Source of the DNA: Halomonas alimentaria
GTDB taxonomy: Bacteria; Pseudomonadota; Gammaproteobacteria; Pseudomonadales; Halomonadaceae
Reading direction: 5' to 3'
DNA: 64,000 bases
NCBI RefSeq assembly: GCF_009902005.1
Contig: NZ_WUTT01000001.1
Span: forward strand, 2,862,805 to 2,926,804
Each line of letters starts with the position of its first letter. Within the stretch, counting starts at the first letter, position 1. The notes below the pieces were generated by a model. The model made no database searches, had not been told where the DNA came from, and worked only from the letters and a program-made list of their open reading frames with translations. Of the stretch, positions 36,621-43,762 are shown piece by piece. Both the position numbers and the translations under genes were made by a program.

Positions 36621-37714
36621 CAGCCGTTGGCCCCTGCATCGTCACGGTCCTGGCGCAGCAGCTCGGGGACGCTGGTGCTCTCGTCGAGAATGCCCAGCAG
36701 GCGAGTCGGCTGGCCGTCGCGCACGCGCTCGGTGCCATGGGCCACCACCAGCTGGCCCGCATCCAGCCCGTCGAGGACCTCTACCTCGCCCTGTCGACGG
36801 GCGCCGATAGTGATTTCGCGGCGTGTCACCCGGTGCTCGTCACTCGGCTCGAGGGTGAGCACGAACTGGCGGCGTCCCTGGGGAATCAGCGCCGACTCGG
36901 GAATCACCATGGCCTGGCGGGCCTCGCGCTCGACCGCCACGTTCATCAGCATGCCGGGACGCAGCTGGCCGTCGGGATTGTCGATCTGTGCCCGCACGGT
37001 GATGCTGCGGCTGACCGGATCAACGCGGGTGCCGATGGTGTCGATCTCCCCCTGGAACGCGGTGTCGGGATAGGCGGCACTGGTGGCGCGCAGTGCCAGG
37101 CCCGGCGTGATCTCGCCAAGGGCCCGTTCCGGCAGGGTGAAGTCGAGCTTCATCACGTCGAGCTTGTCGAGGGTGACGAGCTCGGCGCCAGGGGTGACCA
37201 GGGTACCCACGCTGACGTTGCGAAATCCCACTCGGCCGTCAAAGGGGGCGTGGATGCGGTAGTCGGCCAGCCGCGCTTCCAGGGCCTGGATCTCGGCCTC
37301 GACCTGGCGAAGTCGCGCCTGGGCATCCTCCAGGTCACCCCGCGGTGCCAGGTTGCGTTCCTGCAACTGGCTAAGGCGATTGACGGCGTTGCGGCGCTCC
37401 TCGCGCAGGGCCTGGGCGGCCCGCAGGTCGGCCTGGGCCTCGTCATCGGCGAGGCGGACCAGCAGCTGCCCTGCCTCGACGCTGTCACCATCCCGGAAGT
37501 TCAGCTCGCGCACCACGTCGGTCACCGTAGCCGAGAGTGTCACGCTCTCGTCGGCGCGCAGGGTGCCCAGCGAAGCCAGTGGATCGGACCAGGGAGCCAG
37601 GCGCACCTCGGCGGCGATCACTGCGGTGGGCTGCTGGGCCTGGAGTGGCATGGCCACCACCAGCAGCAGGCCCAGCAGCAGCGGCAGGAGTCTTGGGACG
37701 TGGCGTAGGGGCAT
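36620..37714 (-). CDS. RND efflux periplasmic adaptor (membrane fusion protein)
   Basis: A 364-aa exported adaptor linking the RND permease to an outer-membrane channel. Signal peptide of ~26 residues (LLLGLLLVVAMPLQAQ), with no lipobox Cys, so it is anchored differently from AcrA-type lipoproteins. Features in order: barrel strand, lipoyl half (RDGDSVEAGQLLVRLADDE), alpha-hairpin of ~60 residues, second lipoyl half (APFDGRVGFRNVSVGTLVTPG), beta-barrel and membrane-proximal domain. First gene of a two-gene operon, with a near-palindromic element ~125 bp upstream. Confidence 0.9.
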   Translation of the reverse strand: MPLRHVPRLLPLLLGLLLVVAMPLQAQQPTAVIAAEVRLAPWSDPLASLGTLRADESVTLSATVTDVVRELNFRDGDSVEAGQLLVRLADDEAQADLRAAQALREERRNAVNRLSQLQERNLAPRGDLEDAQARLRQVEAEIQALEARLADYRIHAPFDGRVGFRNVSVGTLVTPGAELVTLDKLDVMKLDFTLPERALGEITPGLALRATSAAYPDTAFQGEIDTIGTRVDPVSRSITVRAQIDNPDGQLRPGMLMNVAVEREARQAMVIPESALIPQGRRQFVLTLEPSDEHRVTRREITIGARRQGEVEVLDGLDAGQLVVAHGTERVRDGQPTRLLGILDESTSVPELLRQDRDDAGANG

Positions 37715-37839
37715 GGGAGCAGTCTTGTCGGTGGACGGTGGCTGGCGGTGTTCGCGCGATACTTGTACAGCGTAAACGGGGGCGGGCCGGGAGAGTGTGG
37801 CAATAATTCACAAGCCGGTATGCCGCCACTACTCCTACA

Positions 37840-37858
37840 ATGTACAAGGCTTGTATAT
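37840..37858. promoter_or_regulatory. Near-palindrome, candidate TetR-type operator
   Basis: ATGTACAAG-G-CTTGTATAT: 9-bp arms with one mismatch in the gap between the efflux operon and the divergent flavoprotein gene. A related CTTGTACA half-site occurs near 37762. No regulator gene is adjacent. Confidence 0.4.
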
Positions 37859-37947
37859 GTTTTGCCACCCTCGGCCTGGCCTGGCGTGACTGCTAGAATG
37901 CGCGCCTCGCCGTTGGCGATACAGGCAATAGCCGGGAGGGCTTGAGG

Positions 37948-39123
37948 GTGACATACGATGTGGTGGTGATCGGCGCCGGTGCCGCCGGCCTGATGTGCGC
38001 ACTTACCGCCGGATATGCGGGGCGACGGGTGCTGGTGGTGGACCATGCCAACAGGGCTGGCAAGAAGATCCTGATGTCCGGTGGCGGGCGCTGCAATTTC
38101 ACCAACCTCAACTCCACGCCGGCCAATTTCTTCTCCGCCAATCCCCACTTCTGCATCTCGGCACTGAAGCGCTACCGGCCCGAGCACTTTGTCGAGCTGG
38201 TGGAGCGCCACGCCGTCGAGTACGTGGAGAAGGCCCCGGGGCAGCTGTTCTGCGCCGATTCCAGCAAGGAGATCGTGCGCGTGCTGCTCACCGAGTGCGA
38301 GTGGGCCGGAGTGGAGATTCGCCTGAAGACGCGTATCGACGCGGTGGAGCGGCGGGGGGAGGGCGTCCGTCTGGCGACGTCCGCGGGCACGCTCGATGCC
38401 GGTGCCCTGGTGGTGGCCAGCGGTGGCCTGTCGATTCCCAGCATGGGGGCCAGCGGCTTCGGCTACGAGATCGCCCGCCAGTTCGGCCTGGCGGTGACCG
38501 ACACGCGCCCTGCGCTGGTGCCCTTTACCCTGACCTCACACTGGAAGGCGCGCGCCGAGGCGCTGGCCGGGGTGAGCTGCGAGGTGGAGGCCAGTTGCCG
38601 GGGTGGGCGTTACCGTGAGCCGATGCTGTTCACCCATCGCGGCCTCTCCGGTCCGTCCATGCTACAGGTCTCGAGTCACTGGCAACCCGGCGACGAGATC
38701 GTCATCGATCTGCTCCCCGGTGAAGATGCCTTCGCGGCGCTGTGCACCGCCCGCGACGCGACTCCGAAGCGGCGCCTCTCCACCTGGCTGGGTGAGCGCC
38801 TGCCGAAACGGCTGGCCCAGGCGCTGGTGGAGTGGCAGGGCGACGACGGGGTGCTGGCGGAGTGCGGCAACGCTCGCCTGCAAGCCTGGGCCGAGGCGCT
38901 GAACCGCTGGCGGATCAAGCCTGCCGGCACCGAGGGGTGGCGCACCGCGGAGGTGACACTGGGCGGGGTCGATACCCGTGCCATTTCGTCCCGGGACTTC
39001 GCGGTGGCGGGGCTGCCCCAGCTGCGTTTCATCGGCGAGGTGCTGGATGTGACCGGGGAACTGGGGGGCCACAATTTCCAGTGGGCGTGGGCCAGCGGGG
39101 TGGCCTGCGGCCAGAGCCTGTAG
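37948..39123 (+). CDS. BaiN/YhiN-family FAD-dependent oxidoreductase
   Basis: A 391-aa flavoprotein of the HI0933/YhiN (BaiN, RdsA) family. N-terminal Rossmann motif VVVIGAGAAGLMCA, then the family signature GKKILMSGGGRCNFTN near residue 45, a central substrate/beta domain, and the C-terminal GGVDTRAISSRDF...GLPQLRFIGEVLDVTGELGGHNFQWAWASG FAD-binding stretch. The physiological reaction of this family in proteobacteria is not established. GTG 37948 is preferred over TTG 37942 because GGGAGG lies 9 nt upstream. Divergent from the efflux operon. Confidence 0.88.
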   Translation: MTYDVVVIGAGAAGLMCALTAGYAGRRVLVVDHANRAGKKILMSGGGRCNFTNLNSTPANFFSANPHFCISALKRYRPEHFVELVERHAVEYVEKAPGQLFCADSSKEIVRVLLTECEWAGVEIRLKTRIDAVERRGEGVRLATSAGTLDAGALVVASGGLSIPSMGASGFGYEIARQFGLAVTDTRPALVPFTLTSHWKARAEALAGVSCEVEASCRGGRYREPMLFTHRGLSGPSMLQVSSHWQPGDEIVIDLLPGEDAFAALCTARDATPKRRLSTWLGERLPKRLAQALVEWQGDDGVLAECGNARLQAWAEALNRWRIKPAGTEGWRTAEVTLGGVDTRAISSRDFAVAGLPQLRFIGEVLDVTGELGGHNFQWAWASGVACGQSL

Positions 39124-39162
39124 CCTATGCCCGGCATAGGCAGGCCCGAAAGTAGGCGGTGC

Positions 39163-39897
39163 TCAGCTCAGTCGCTGGGCAACTTCTTCCCATAACTGAT
39201 GGTAGGCCTGGGCGGCGGCGGTGCGCGGCGCGAAACTGCGTAGTGGGGCGCGTTCGAGCCCCATGCGCTCGACCACACTGGCGCTTGGGATGGTATGCGA
39301 GAGACGCAGCGGCCAGCGCTCCGGCAGCGAGTCGATGATCTCGCGGTGCAGGGTGCGGCGGCGGTCGGCCAGGGTGATGAAGGGCCATACCGGGCAGGGA
39401 ATATCACGCTCGTCGAGGAAGTCACGCAGCTGCTCCAGGGTGCGTAGCGACAGCACCGTGGGCACGATGGGCACCAGCAGCGCATCGACGCTGGCGAAGA
39501 CGCTCTCGGAGAGGGTCGAGAGACTGGGCGGGCAGTCCAGGATCACCAGGTCGTAGTCATCGCGGATCGGCTTGAGGATGCGCCGGAGCTGGTTGTCGTG
39601 CCGTTCGGCGAGCAGGTGGTCCAGTTCGCGTGAGGCCAGCGCCGCCGGCAACAGGTCGAGGTTCTCGACCTGGGTGGCGCGGATCACCTTGTCGTAGGCG
39701 GCCTTGCCCTTGACCAGCCGGGCGACCCCGCCGCGCACCTTGGGTTTGGCGCGCAGATAGAAGGTGGTGGCCGCCTGGGGGTCGAGGTCCCAGAGCAGTA
39801 CACGCTGACCGGCGGCGGCCGCCTCGGCGGCCAGGTTGACCGCCGAGGCGGTCTTGCCGACGCCGCCCTTGATGCTGTAGAGGGCCAGCATGCGCAA
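39163..39897 (-). CDS. ParA-family P-loop ATPase without a ParB partner
   Basis: A 244-aa deviant-Walker ATPase. The Walker A' motif KGGVGKTASAVNLA at about 10-23 has the signature intrasubunit lysine, followed by WDLDPQAATT (A'') and Walker B LVILDCPPSLS. Length and motifs fit small ParA/MinD-like positioning proteins rather than the chromosomal ParA. No parB, parS array or plasmid gene is nearby, so it may position another cargo such as a chemoreceptor cluster or cellulose machinery; this is inference. Start is TTG 39897 (AGGAGA 7-8 nt upstream) or ATG 39891. Confidence 0.85.
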   Translation of the reverse strand: MRMLALYSIKGGVGKTASAVNLAAEAAAAGQRVLLWDLDPQAATTFYLRAKPKVRGGVARLVKGKAAYDKVIRATQVENLDLLPAALASRELDHLLAERHDNQLRRILKPIRDDYDLVILDCPPSLSTLSESVFASVDALLVPIVPTVLSLRTLEQLRDFLDERDIPCPVWPFITLADRRRTLHREIIDSLPERWPLRLSHTIPSASVVERMGLERAPLRSFAPRTAAAQAYHQLWEEVAQRLS

Positions 39898-39982
39898 GAC
39901 GCATCTCCTGTGTCAGTAAGGCGAATAGTGATTCTATCAGGCCGCCGCCGCCCCCATATGACAGAAGTATGACGGCTGGGTG

Positions 39983-40441
39983 TCACGCCAGATAGCGGCC
40001 GCCGGCAGCGATGGCGCTGGTCAACATGCCGAGGATCAGGTTGAGGCCCACCAGGCGGCGGATACTGGCCAGCTGCTGGCCACCTTCCGGCCAGGCCTCG
40101 GTGTCCACCGCCCGTTGCAGGCGCTGCCAGGGCACGAACCACAGGTGAAGATAGATGGCCATCATGGCCAGGCCCAGCGCCAGCATCAGGTGGATATGCC
40201 AGCGTGCTCCGGCCATGCCGCCGAACACCGCGAAGAGCATCCACAGTCCGGTGGCCAGCAGGACTGCCACGGCGGCCCACACCCAGGGGAAGAAGCGCGC
40301 GAATACGCCACGCCACAGGGTCAGCCGAGCGGGTGGCTCCAGCTGGCTGGCGGCCACCGGGCGCAGCACGACCCAGGCGAAGAACATGCCGCCGACCCAG
40401 ATCACGGCGGCGAGAACGTGCAGGGTGATGGCGAGCGTCAT
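39983..40441 (-). CDS. CopD-like integral membrane protein
   Basis: A 152-aa protein with four hydrophobic helices, His in helix 1 (LHVLAAVIWVGGMFFAW) and further His in helix 3 (GARWHIHLMLALGLAMM...HLWFVPW). The pattern HVLAAVIWVGG is typical of the CopD/YcnJ and related heme- or copper-associated four-helix families. A role in copper handling or heme binding is possible. It stands alone on the minus strand next to the RNase/inhibitor pair. Function remains unassigned. Confidence 0.7.
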   Translation of the reverse strand: MTLAITLHVLAAVIWVGGMFFAWVVLRPVAASQLEPPARLTLWRGVFARFFPWVWAAVAVLLATGLWMLFAVFGGMAGARWHIHLMLALGLAMMAIYLHLWFVPWQRLQRAVDTEAWPEGGQQLASIRRLVGLNLILGMLTSAIAAGGRYLA

Positions 40442-40602
40442 GGGTGGCTCCTCGGGCAGAATCGGGTGGCGGTGACGGGCTGTGCTGCTGTTGGCACCTT
40501 ACCCCAGCCCGGCCTCCCTGCCCAGGCGTGCAGGAGCTTGCGCTGGCGGTGGCCGGCACCCCGCGGCATCATGGGAATCGTTTGGCTGGCAATGAGGCCG
40601 TG

Positions 40603-40980
40603 ATGAAGAGAGTGTTGTTGGTAGCGCTGCTGGCGCTGGCGGGCCTCTCCTGGTTCGAGGGAACGCTGGATTGGCGTGGCGGCGGTGATCCTCCTGCCGT
40701 GGAGCAGCAGCTGCCGGGGCAGGCGCAGATCGACGCGACCCTGCGGCTGATCGAGCGCGGCGGCCCCTTCCCGCACTCCCAGGACGGCACCACCTTCTTC
40801 AACCGCGAGGGGCGGTTGCCGCAGGAACAACGGGGCTACTATCGCGAGTACACCGTGGAGACGCCGGGGCTGTCCCACCGTGGGGCTCGCCGCATCGTGA
40901 CCGGTGGCCAGCCACCCGAGGTCTTCTACTACACCAATGACCATTACGATTCGTTCCGGGTACTGGAGGATCGACGTTGA
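40603..40980 (+). CDS. Barnase-like secreted ribonuclease
   Basis: A 125-aa protein: hydrophobic N-terminal signal segment (MKRVLLVALLALAGLSWFEG), then a guanyl-specific RNase domain. The line-up with barnase is clear: FFNREGRLP (66-73), Glu82 in YYREYT as catalytic base, Arg96/Arg97 in GARRIV, and catalytic His114 in YYTNDHYDSF. The active site therefore looks complete. It is followed, with stop/start overlap, by a barstar-family inhibitor gene, as needed to protect the cytoplasm before export. Role may be extracellular nutrient scavenging or inter-bacterial antagonism; no secretion-system genes are adjacent. Confidence 0.85.
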   Translation: MKRVLLVALLALAGLSWFEGTLDWRGGGDPPAVEQQLPGQAQIDATLRLIERGGPFPHSQDGTTFFNREGRLPQEQRGYYREYTVETPGLSHRGARRIVTGGQPPEVFYYTNDHYDSFRVLEDRR

Positions 40981-41450
40981 CCGCCCCGCTGACCTCGCTG
41001 GAAGCCCTGGCTCGCTACCTGGAAGATCCGGCCCATGCCGGGGTGTATGGCCTCGAGGCGTCGCATGCCGCGGGGCTGGACGAGGAGACGGCCGGCACGG
41101 TGGGGCTCGACTGGCGTCGCCTGGCGTCGGCGCCGTTCTGGAGCCGCGAGGCGCTGCTCGATGGTCTGGCCGAGAGCCTGGCGTTTCCCGATTACTTCGG
41201 GCGCAACTGGGATGCCGCCTGGGACTGCCTGACGGAGCTGGAGTGGGAGACGGGGAGGGCCCGGGTGGTGGTGGTGCCGGTCGCTGCTGTCGATGTAGCC
41301 GCCATGGTCGCCTTCCTGGAGTTGATGCAGGATGCCGCCGAGCACTGGGCGTCCCGCGGGCATGCACTGGCCACGTTGCTTCTCTGGGAGGGGGAGGCTC
41401 CGTCCTGGGCCCTGGAGTTGCCGGCGCTGCCCCGGGAGGCGGTCGGGTAG
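40977..41450 (+). CDS. Barstar-family ribonuclease inhibitor
   Basis: A 157-aa cytoplasmic protein with the barstar core: ...FWSREALLDGLAESLAFPDYFGRNWDAAWDCLTELEW..., where the YFGRNWDA helix and the following Asp/Glu-rich face form the barnase-binding surface. It is longer than classical barstar (~90 aa), with an N-terminal extension of ~45 residues. It starts at a TTG (40977) with GGAGGA upstream, and the TTGA overlaps the RNase stop, so the inhibitor is made together with the enzyme. Neutralisation of the neighbouring RNase is the obvious role. Confidence 0.85.
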   Translation: MTAPLTSLEALARYLEDPAHAGVYGLEASHAAGLDEETAGTVGLDWRRLASAPFWSREALLDGLAESLAFPDYFGRNWDAAWDCLTELEWETGRARVVVVPVAAVDVAAMVAFLELMQDAAEHWASRGHALATLLLWEGEAPSWALELPALPREAVG

Positions 41451-41458
41451 CCCGGGGT

Positions 41459-41743
41459 TCAGCGCAGCATGCGCCGGACTCGGTTGACTACCAGGGCTCC
41501 GGCGGTGGCGCGGCGGCCGAGACGCAGCAAGCGTCCCGGATGCCGGCCGAGTCGAAACAGCAGCAACCCTCCCGCGGCATAGAGCGGCGCCTTGAAGCGC
41601 ATCAGGGTGCGCCAGCCGTCATCGATGGGCCGGGTCGCGCTTCGCCAGCGGCTCGCCGCGACCAGGATATCCACGCGCTGCTGCTCGATTTGCGCCTCCA
41701 GTTCCGCCTTGGTGACGGTGCGGGAGGGGCGGTTAGTCGTCAT
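41459..41743 (-). CDS. yqjK: YqjK-like small protein
   Basis: A 94-aa basic protein: N-terminal coiled segment (ELEAQIEQQRVDILVAASRWRSA) then a short hydrophobic stretch (PLYAAGGLLLFRLG) and an Arg-rich tail. This matches the third member of the yqjD-yqjE-yqjK cluster in shape and position. It overlaps the yqjE 3' end by 11 bp. Function is unknown. The name rests mainly on gene order. Confidence 0.65.
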   Translation of the reverse strand: MTTNRPSRTVTKAELEAQIEQQRVDILVAASRWRSATRPIDDGWRTLMRFKAPLYAAGGLLLFRLGRHPGRLLRLGRRATAGALVVNRVRRMLR

Positions 41744-42140
41744 GTCGACTCTCCCGACGATCCTGTTCGACCAGGTCGCGGTCGGTGGCGAGGTGCTTCA
41801 GGGTGCTGGCCAGCAGGGTGCGCCGGCGCGCCAGCTGCATGACCCGCAGGCAGAGCAGTACACCGCCACCGAGCAGCACTCCGGCGCTCACGCCGATGGC
41901 AGTCAGCCGGTAGCTATCCCAGAAGGCCACGATCACCAGGGTAGTGAGTACCGCGATGCCAAGCAGCAGCAGTATCATTGCCAGCCCGGCAAGCAGCAGC
42001 ATGCCAACCAGGCGAGCGCGTTCCTCTTCCAGCTCCAGCACGGCGAGACGCAGGCGCGTCTCGCCGGTTGCCAGCAGGCTGCCCAACAAGCGCCTGCCGG
42101 CAGTGAAAACCCGCTGAGCCGGTCCCTGGCTGGATGCCAT
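41733..42140 (-). CDS. yqjE: YqjE-like holin-superfamily membrane protein
   Basis: A 135-aa protein with a cytoplasmic helical N-terminus, two adjacent membrane helices (LVGMLLLAGLAMILLLLGIAVLT and the AIGVSAGVLLGGGVLLCL segment) and a charged C-terminus, the layout of the YqjE / phage holin family III proteins. It is coupled to yqjD by a TGATG overlap. The cluster is often stress- or stationary-phase-related in enterobacteria, but the exact function is not known. Confidence 0.8.
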   Translation of the reverse strand: MASSQGPAQRVFTAGRRLLGSLLATGETRLRLAVLELEEERARLVGMLLLAGLAMILLLLGIAVLTTLVIVAFWDSYRLTAIGVSAGVLLGGGVLLCLRVMQLARRRTLLASTLKHLATDRDLVEQDRRESRHDD

Positions 42141-42463
42141 CAGCGACGCCCGATAAGCATGCCGATCACGACCCCTACACCGGCGCCGATGCCGATGCTG
42201 GTCCAGGGGTTGTCGCGGACGTAGCGATCGCAGGCATCCACCTGGTGGTCGAGAGTCTCACGGGCTTCCCCGTAGAGGCGCTCGCCGCGAGACTCGAGAC
42301 GCTCGCGGGTTTCCTTGAGACGCTTCTCGGCTCGTGAACGCAGCTCCTTGATATTGCTGCGTGAGTCGTCGGCGGTGGCGCTGACCAGCTCCTCGATGGT
42401 CTGGCTGAGGTGCTGCAGGTCTTCCTTGAGCTGCTCGGTGGATTCTTGGGTGCGATTGGCCAT
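42140..42463 (-). CDS. yqjD: YqjD/ElaB (DUF883) family ribosome-associated membrane protein
   Basis: A 107-aa protein with a long amphipathic coiled coil (residues 5-80, Glu/Lys/Arg-rich) and a single C-terminal membrane helix with glycine zipper and basic tail (DNPWTSIGIGAGVGVVIGMLIGRR). This is the exact architecture of E. coli YqjD/ElaB/YgaM, C-tail-anchored proteins that associate with ribosomes in stationary phase. It is first in the three-gene operon. Confidence 0.88.
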   Translation of the reverse strand: MANRTQESTEQLKEDLQHLSQTIEELVSATADDSRSNIKELRSRAEKRLKETRERLESRGERLYGEARETLDHQVDACDRYVRDNPWTSIGIGAGVGVVIGMLIGRR

Positions 42464-42506
42464 GTGAGTCTTCCTGTGACAGTGGGTGACAGGCCCAGCA
42501 TAGCAG

Positions 42507-42533
42507 CCGGGGCGCGGCTTGACAGTGCCCCGG
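42507..42533. terminator. GC hairpin upstream of yqjD / downstream of pldA
   Basis: CCGGGGC / GCCCCGG arms with a 13-nt loop lie between the pldA stop and the yqjD promoter region. A terminator for pldA is possible, but there is no T-run. Confidence 0.35.
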
Positions 42534-42559
42534 CGGCGGATGATTGACGCCGGTCAGGG

Positions 42560-43621
42560 CTAGCGCAGCAGACCGCTGCTGGGTGAGAACAGCGGGTTGA
42601 GGCTGAAGCCCAGGCTTAGGCGCTGTGTGTTCTGGTCGTAGTCGATCAGGCTCTCGCCGTAGCCGTGGTAATACTGCACGTGGGCGCGCACCTTGCTGTC
42701 GAAGAGTGGCCAGGAGTAGTCGAACTGGCCCCCCATGTGTCCCGCCCCGGGGTTGCCGCGCACCATCAGGCTGAGCTCGTTGTCGCCGAAGCGCCGGGCC
42801 AGCGTGATATCACCGTAGCCCATGTAGCGCTCGATATCGGGGTTGTCGTCATCGCCGGTGGTCTCCGGCAGACGGTAGTGGGGGGCCAGGCTCACCGCCC
42901 AGTCGCCACGCTGGAAGATCGTTTCCAGGTAGAGGCGGTTCCAGCTGCGCGACAGCTCGTTGGAGCGGCCATTGGACTGATGATTGATGGCCACACGGTT
43001 GCGTATATTGGCCCAGCCAAGTACCTGCCAGTCGTTGTCGACGCTGAGAAACACCTCGGGCTCATAGTTGGTTTCGCGGAACGGCGATGAGTCGTCGGTG
43101 TTATAGGCCTGCCACCAGCTGCGCTGGGTGTAGGCAAAGTAGAGGTCACCGGTATCGCCGAACAGCCCTTCGGCAAGGGCTACCTTGGCGCTGAACTGAA
43201 ATTTCAGCTCGCTGCGCTCCATCCCGTCATCACCGGTCAGGCTCGCATAGGCCTCATGGTTGGGTTTGCGGTTGTAGGTCAGCGGGAACAGGTAATTACG
43301 CCGATAGGCGGTGATGGCATAGGGATTGCGGTTCGAGGCCTGTTCGAGCTGGCGCCGGCCGGCGGCCTCGGCCACGGCAACGTCACCTGGGGCGAGCTGC
43401 TGCTCAGAGGGCCAGGCGAACTCCCCGGCATCCGGCATGGCATCGGCTGGCTGGGCATCCATGGCGTCGAGCCTGGCTTTTACCGCGGCAGCTTCGGTGT
43501 GCAGCTGGGCAAGGCGCGCCTCCAGCTCGGCGCGGCTGGCTGCGTCCGGTGCCGCCTGAGCCGTGCCGACGATCAATAGAGCTTGTGAGGCGAGGACAGC
43601 GGTGCGAATCGGCAGGCGCAT
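42560..43621 (-). CDS. pldA: Outer-membrane phospholipase A
   Basis: A 353-aa outer-membrane beta-barrel enzyme that hydrolyses mislocalised phospholipids and helps keep lipid asymmetry. Signal peptide of 23 residues (...LLIVGTAQA), a coiled N-terminal extension (25-60), then the barrel starting NPYAITAYRRNYLFPLTYN. The catalytic His214 and Ser216 are in INHQSNGRS, matching His142/Ser144 of E. coli OMPLA. Tyr/Trp girdles and a C-terminal barrel end ...LSLGFSLNPLFS are visible. Calcium-dependent dimerisation is expected from the family. Confidence 0.92.
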   Translation of the reverse strand: MRLPIRTAVLASQALLIVGTAQAAPDAASRAELEARLAQLHTEAAAVKARLDAMDAQPADAMPDAGEFAWPSEQQLAPGDVAVAEAAGRRQLEQASNRNPYAITAYRRNYLFPLTYNRKPNHEAYASLTGDDGMERSELKFQFSAKVALAEGLFGDTGDLYFAYTQRSWWQAYNTDDSSPFRETNYEPEVFLSVDNDWQVLGWANIRNRVAINHQSNGRSNELSRSWNRLYLETIFQRGDWAVSLAPHYRLPETTGDDDNPDIERYMGYGDITLARRFGDNELSLMVRGNPGAGHMGGQFDYSWPLFDSKVRAHVQYYHGYGESLIDYDQNTQRLSLGFSLNPLFSPSSGLLR

Positions 43622-43762
43622 GGTGGTTTCCAGGGCAGAGAGGGCTGGATGATCGTTCTACCACGCCCGGAAGACAAGTCAACCGCCGGAGAGAATCACG
43701 ATTGCCTTGCGGATGATGGGGGCACAGAATCGACAGCCAGGAAAACGCGACGGGAGAGGGGC

